A stretch of DNA of 64,000 nt from positions 1,751,241 to 1,815,240 of the forward strand of contig NW_020194684.1 in assembly GCF_002865645.1 (NCBI RefSeq). The letters are read 5' to 3'. The stretch's first letter is position 1; each line of letters starts with the position of its first letter. The DNA is from Hyaloscypha bicolor E. Lineage: Eukaryota > Ascomycota > Leotiomycetes > Helotiales > Hyaloscyphaceae. This document shows, one piece after another, positions 63,539 through 64,000 of this stretch. The translations under genes were made by a program, and so were the position numbers. Below the pieces are notes generated by a model, which ran no database searches, had not been told where the DNA came from, and saw only the letters and a program-made list of their open reading frames with translations.

Positions 63539-63835
63539 TATTAGTTTACTAGTAATATATAGTACTATTATATAGATATAGAAGTACTATTTATATATAA
63601 TTAGTAAAGTTTTTATTTAGAAATAAGAATTATAATATTATAGTATTAATATATAATTCCTAAATCTATTAAGCCTAAAAAGATCTAGTTTACTAGTTGA
63701 ATTACTAATAGAATATAAGGTTATATAACTATATCTCGTATTTTATATCTTATTACTTATATCTTATTATCTATATTCTATATTCTATATCCCGTAACTA
63801 TATATATAATTCCTAAAGAAATAGCTATATTAATA
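63539..63835 (-). repeat. 5' LTR of Copia-1 copy D (297 bp)
   Basis: Left edge TATTAG..., right edge ...GCTATATTAATA, followed by the duplicated CTTAT. Confidence 0.9.
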
Positions 63836-64000
63836 CTTATATATAGCTTATAATTATTTAGATTCGAGATTTCTTTAAAATTCTCTTCTTTTTATTAGCT
63901 TTAAATTATTAAAATAGAAATAATTTAACTCTATTTTTTAGGTTTTAGATTTTAGATTTATAATATTATAAATAAAAATATTATATATTTTTAGAATTAA

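Larger units (their letters stand above)
57169..63835 (-). mobile_element. Copia-1 copy D, complete LTR retrotransposon (6667 bp including a MITE)
   Basis: Reverse orientation. LTRs of 297 bp at 57169-57465 (3') and 63539-63835 (5'). Perfect 5-bp duplication CTTAT at 57164-57168 and 63836-63840. Internal sequence co-linear with copies A, B and C, with one extra 353-bp insertion at 59749-60101 plus a duplicated TA. RIP-inactivated. Keeps the empty pogo site (TA at 60748-60749). Confidence 0.93.

Noticed and set aside
1..64000. Mitochondrial DNA or an AT-rich bacterial genome
   Set aside because: The AT bias is explained by transitions in identifiable LTR retrotransposons, with spliceosomal intron signals and GC-balanced islands; no mitochondrial or bacterial genes are present.
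19500..64000. Regional centromere
   Set aside because: RIP-mutated gypsy/copia clusters are typical of some fungal centromeres, but they also form ordinary AT isochores and subtelomeres. Nothing in the sequence alone distinguishes these; CENP-A ChIP would be needed.

Overview
The window looks like a heterochromatic, AT-rich block of a filamentous ascomycete (Pezizomycotina) genome that has been through repeat-induced point mutation (RIP). Long stretches are almost pure A/T and rich in TpA. Every recognisable transposon reading frame is riddled with TAG/TAA stops that are one C-to-T or G-to-A step from CAG, CAA or TGG, and LTR ends that should read TG...CA read TA...TA. The genus cannot be fixed from the sequence. 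AT isochores of this kind are best known from Dothideomycetes. No rRNA, tRNA or CRISPR array was seen.

Layout. 1-8752: reverse-oriented Ty1/copia element (family 'Copia-1', copy A), cut by the window edge and split by a much less mutated Fot1/pogo DNA transposon at 3038-5572. About 9280-13570: Ty3/gypsy remnant (G). 15100-19500: the only sizeable GC-balanced island. It holds a small intact gene with a PPxY motif and a SAM-like domain (16658-17056, minus), exon-like relics upstream of it, a broken gene for a membrane-anchored, possibly lectin-like protein (18073-19185, plus), a MITE-like inverted-repeat element and a 64-bp palindrome. 20062-24332: 5'-truncated Copia-1 copy B. About 28200-31640: a second gypsy element (F). 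34705-35000: a small un-RIPped island of unknown content. 35308-41747: complete Copia-1 copy C with 5-bp target duplication. About 42100-53720: a third gypsy element (H), interrupted by a complete second copia element (E, 45915-52604). 54600-56112: a large AT minisatellite containing a 28-base poly-A run. 57169-63835: complete Copia-1 copy D in reverse, carrying a 353-bp MITE.

How the parts relate. The four Copia-1 copies act as references for each other. They give the exact empty target sites of the pogo element in copy A and of the MITE in copy D, and they expose a 24-bp deletion in C. Direct target duplications were found for C (GTAAT), D (CTTAT) and E (ATTAA). Five retroelement families all read Asn-Asn where the reverse-transcriptase catalytic Asp-Asp should be, and the pogo transposase reads Asn at its third catalytic Asp. 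All are TpG-to-TpA changes, the hallmark of RIP. No element here looks capable of movement. I found no convincing new biological system; the most useful signals are the nested-insertion chronology and the decayed SAM/PPxY locus in the gene island.
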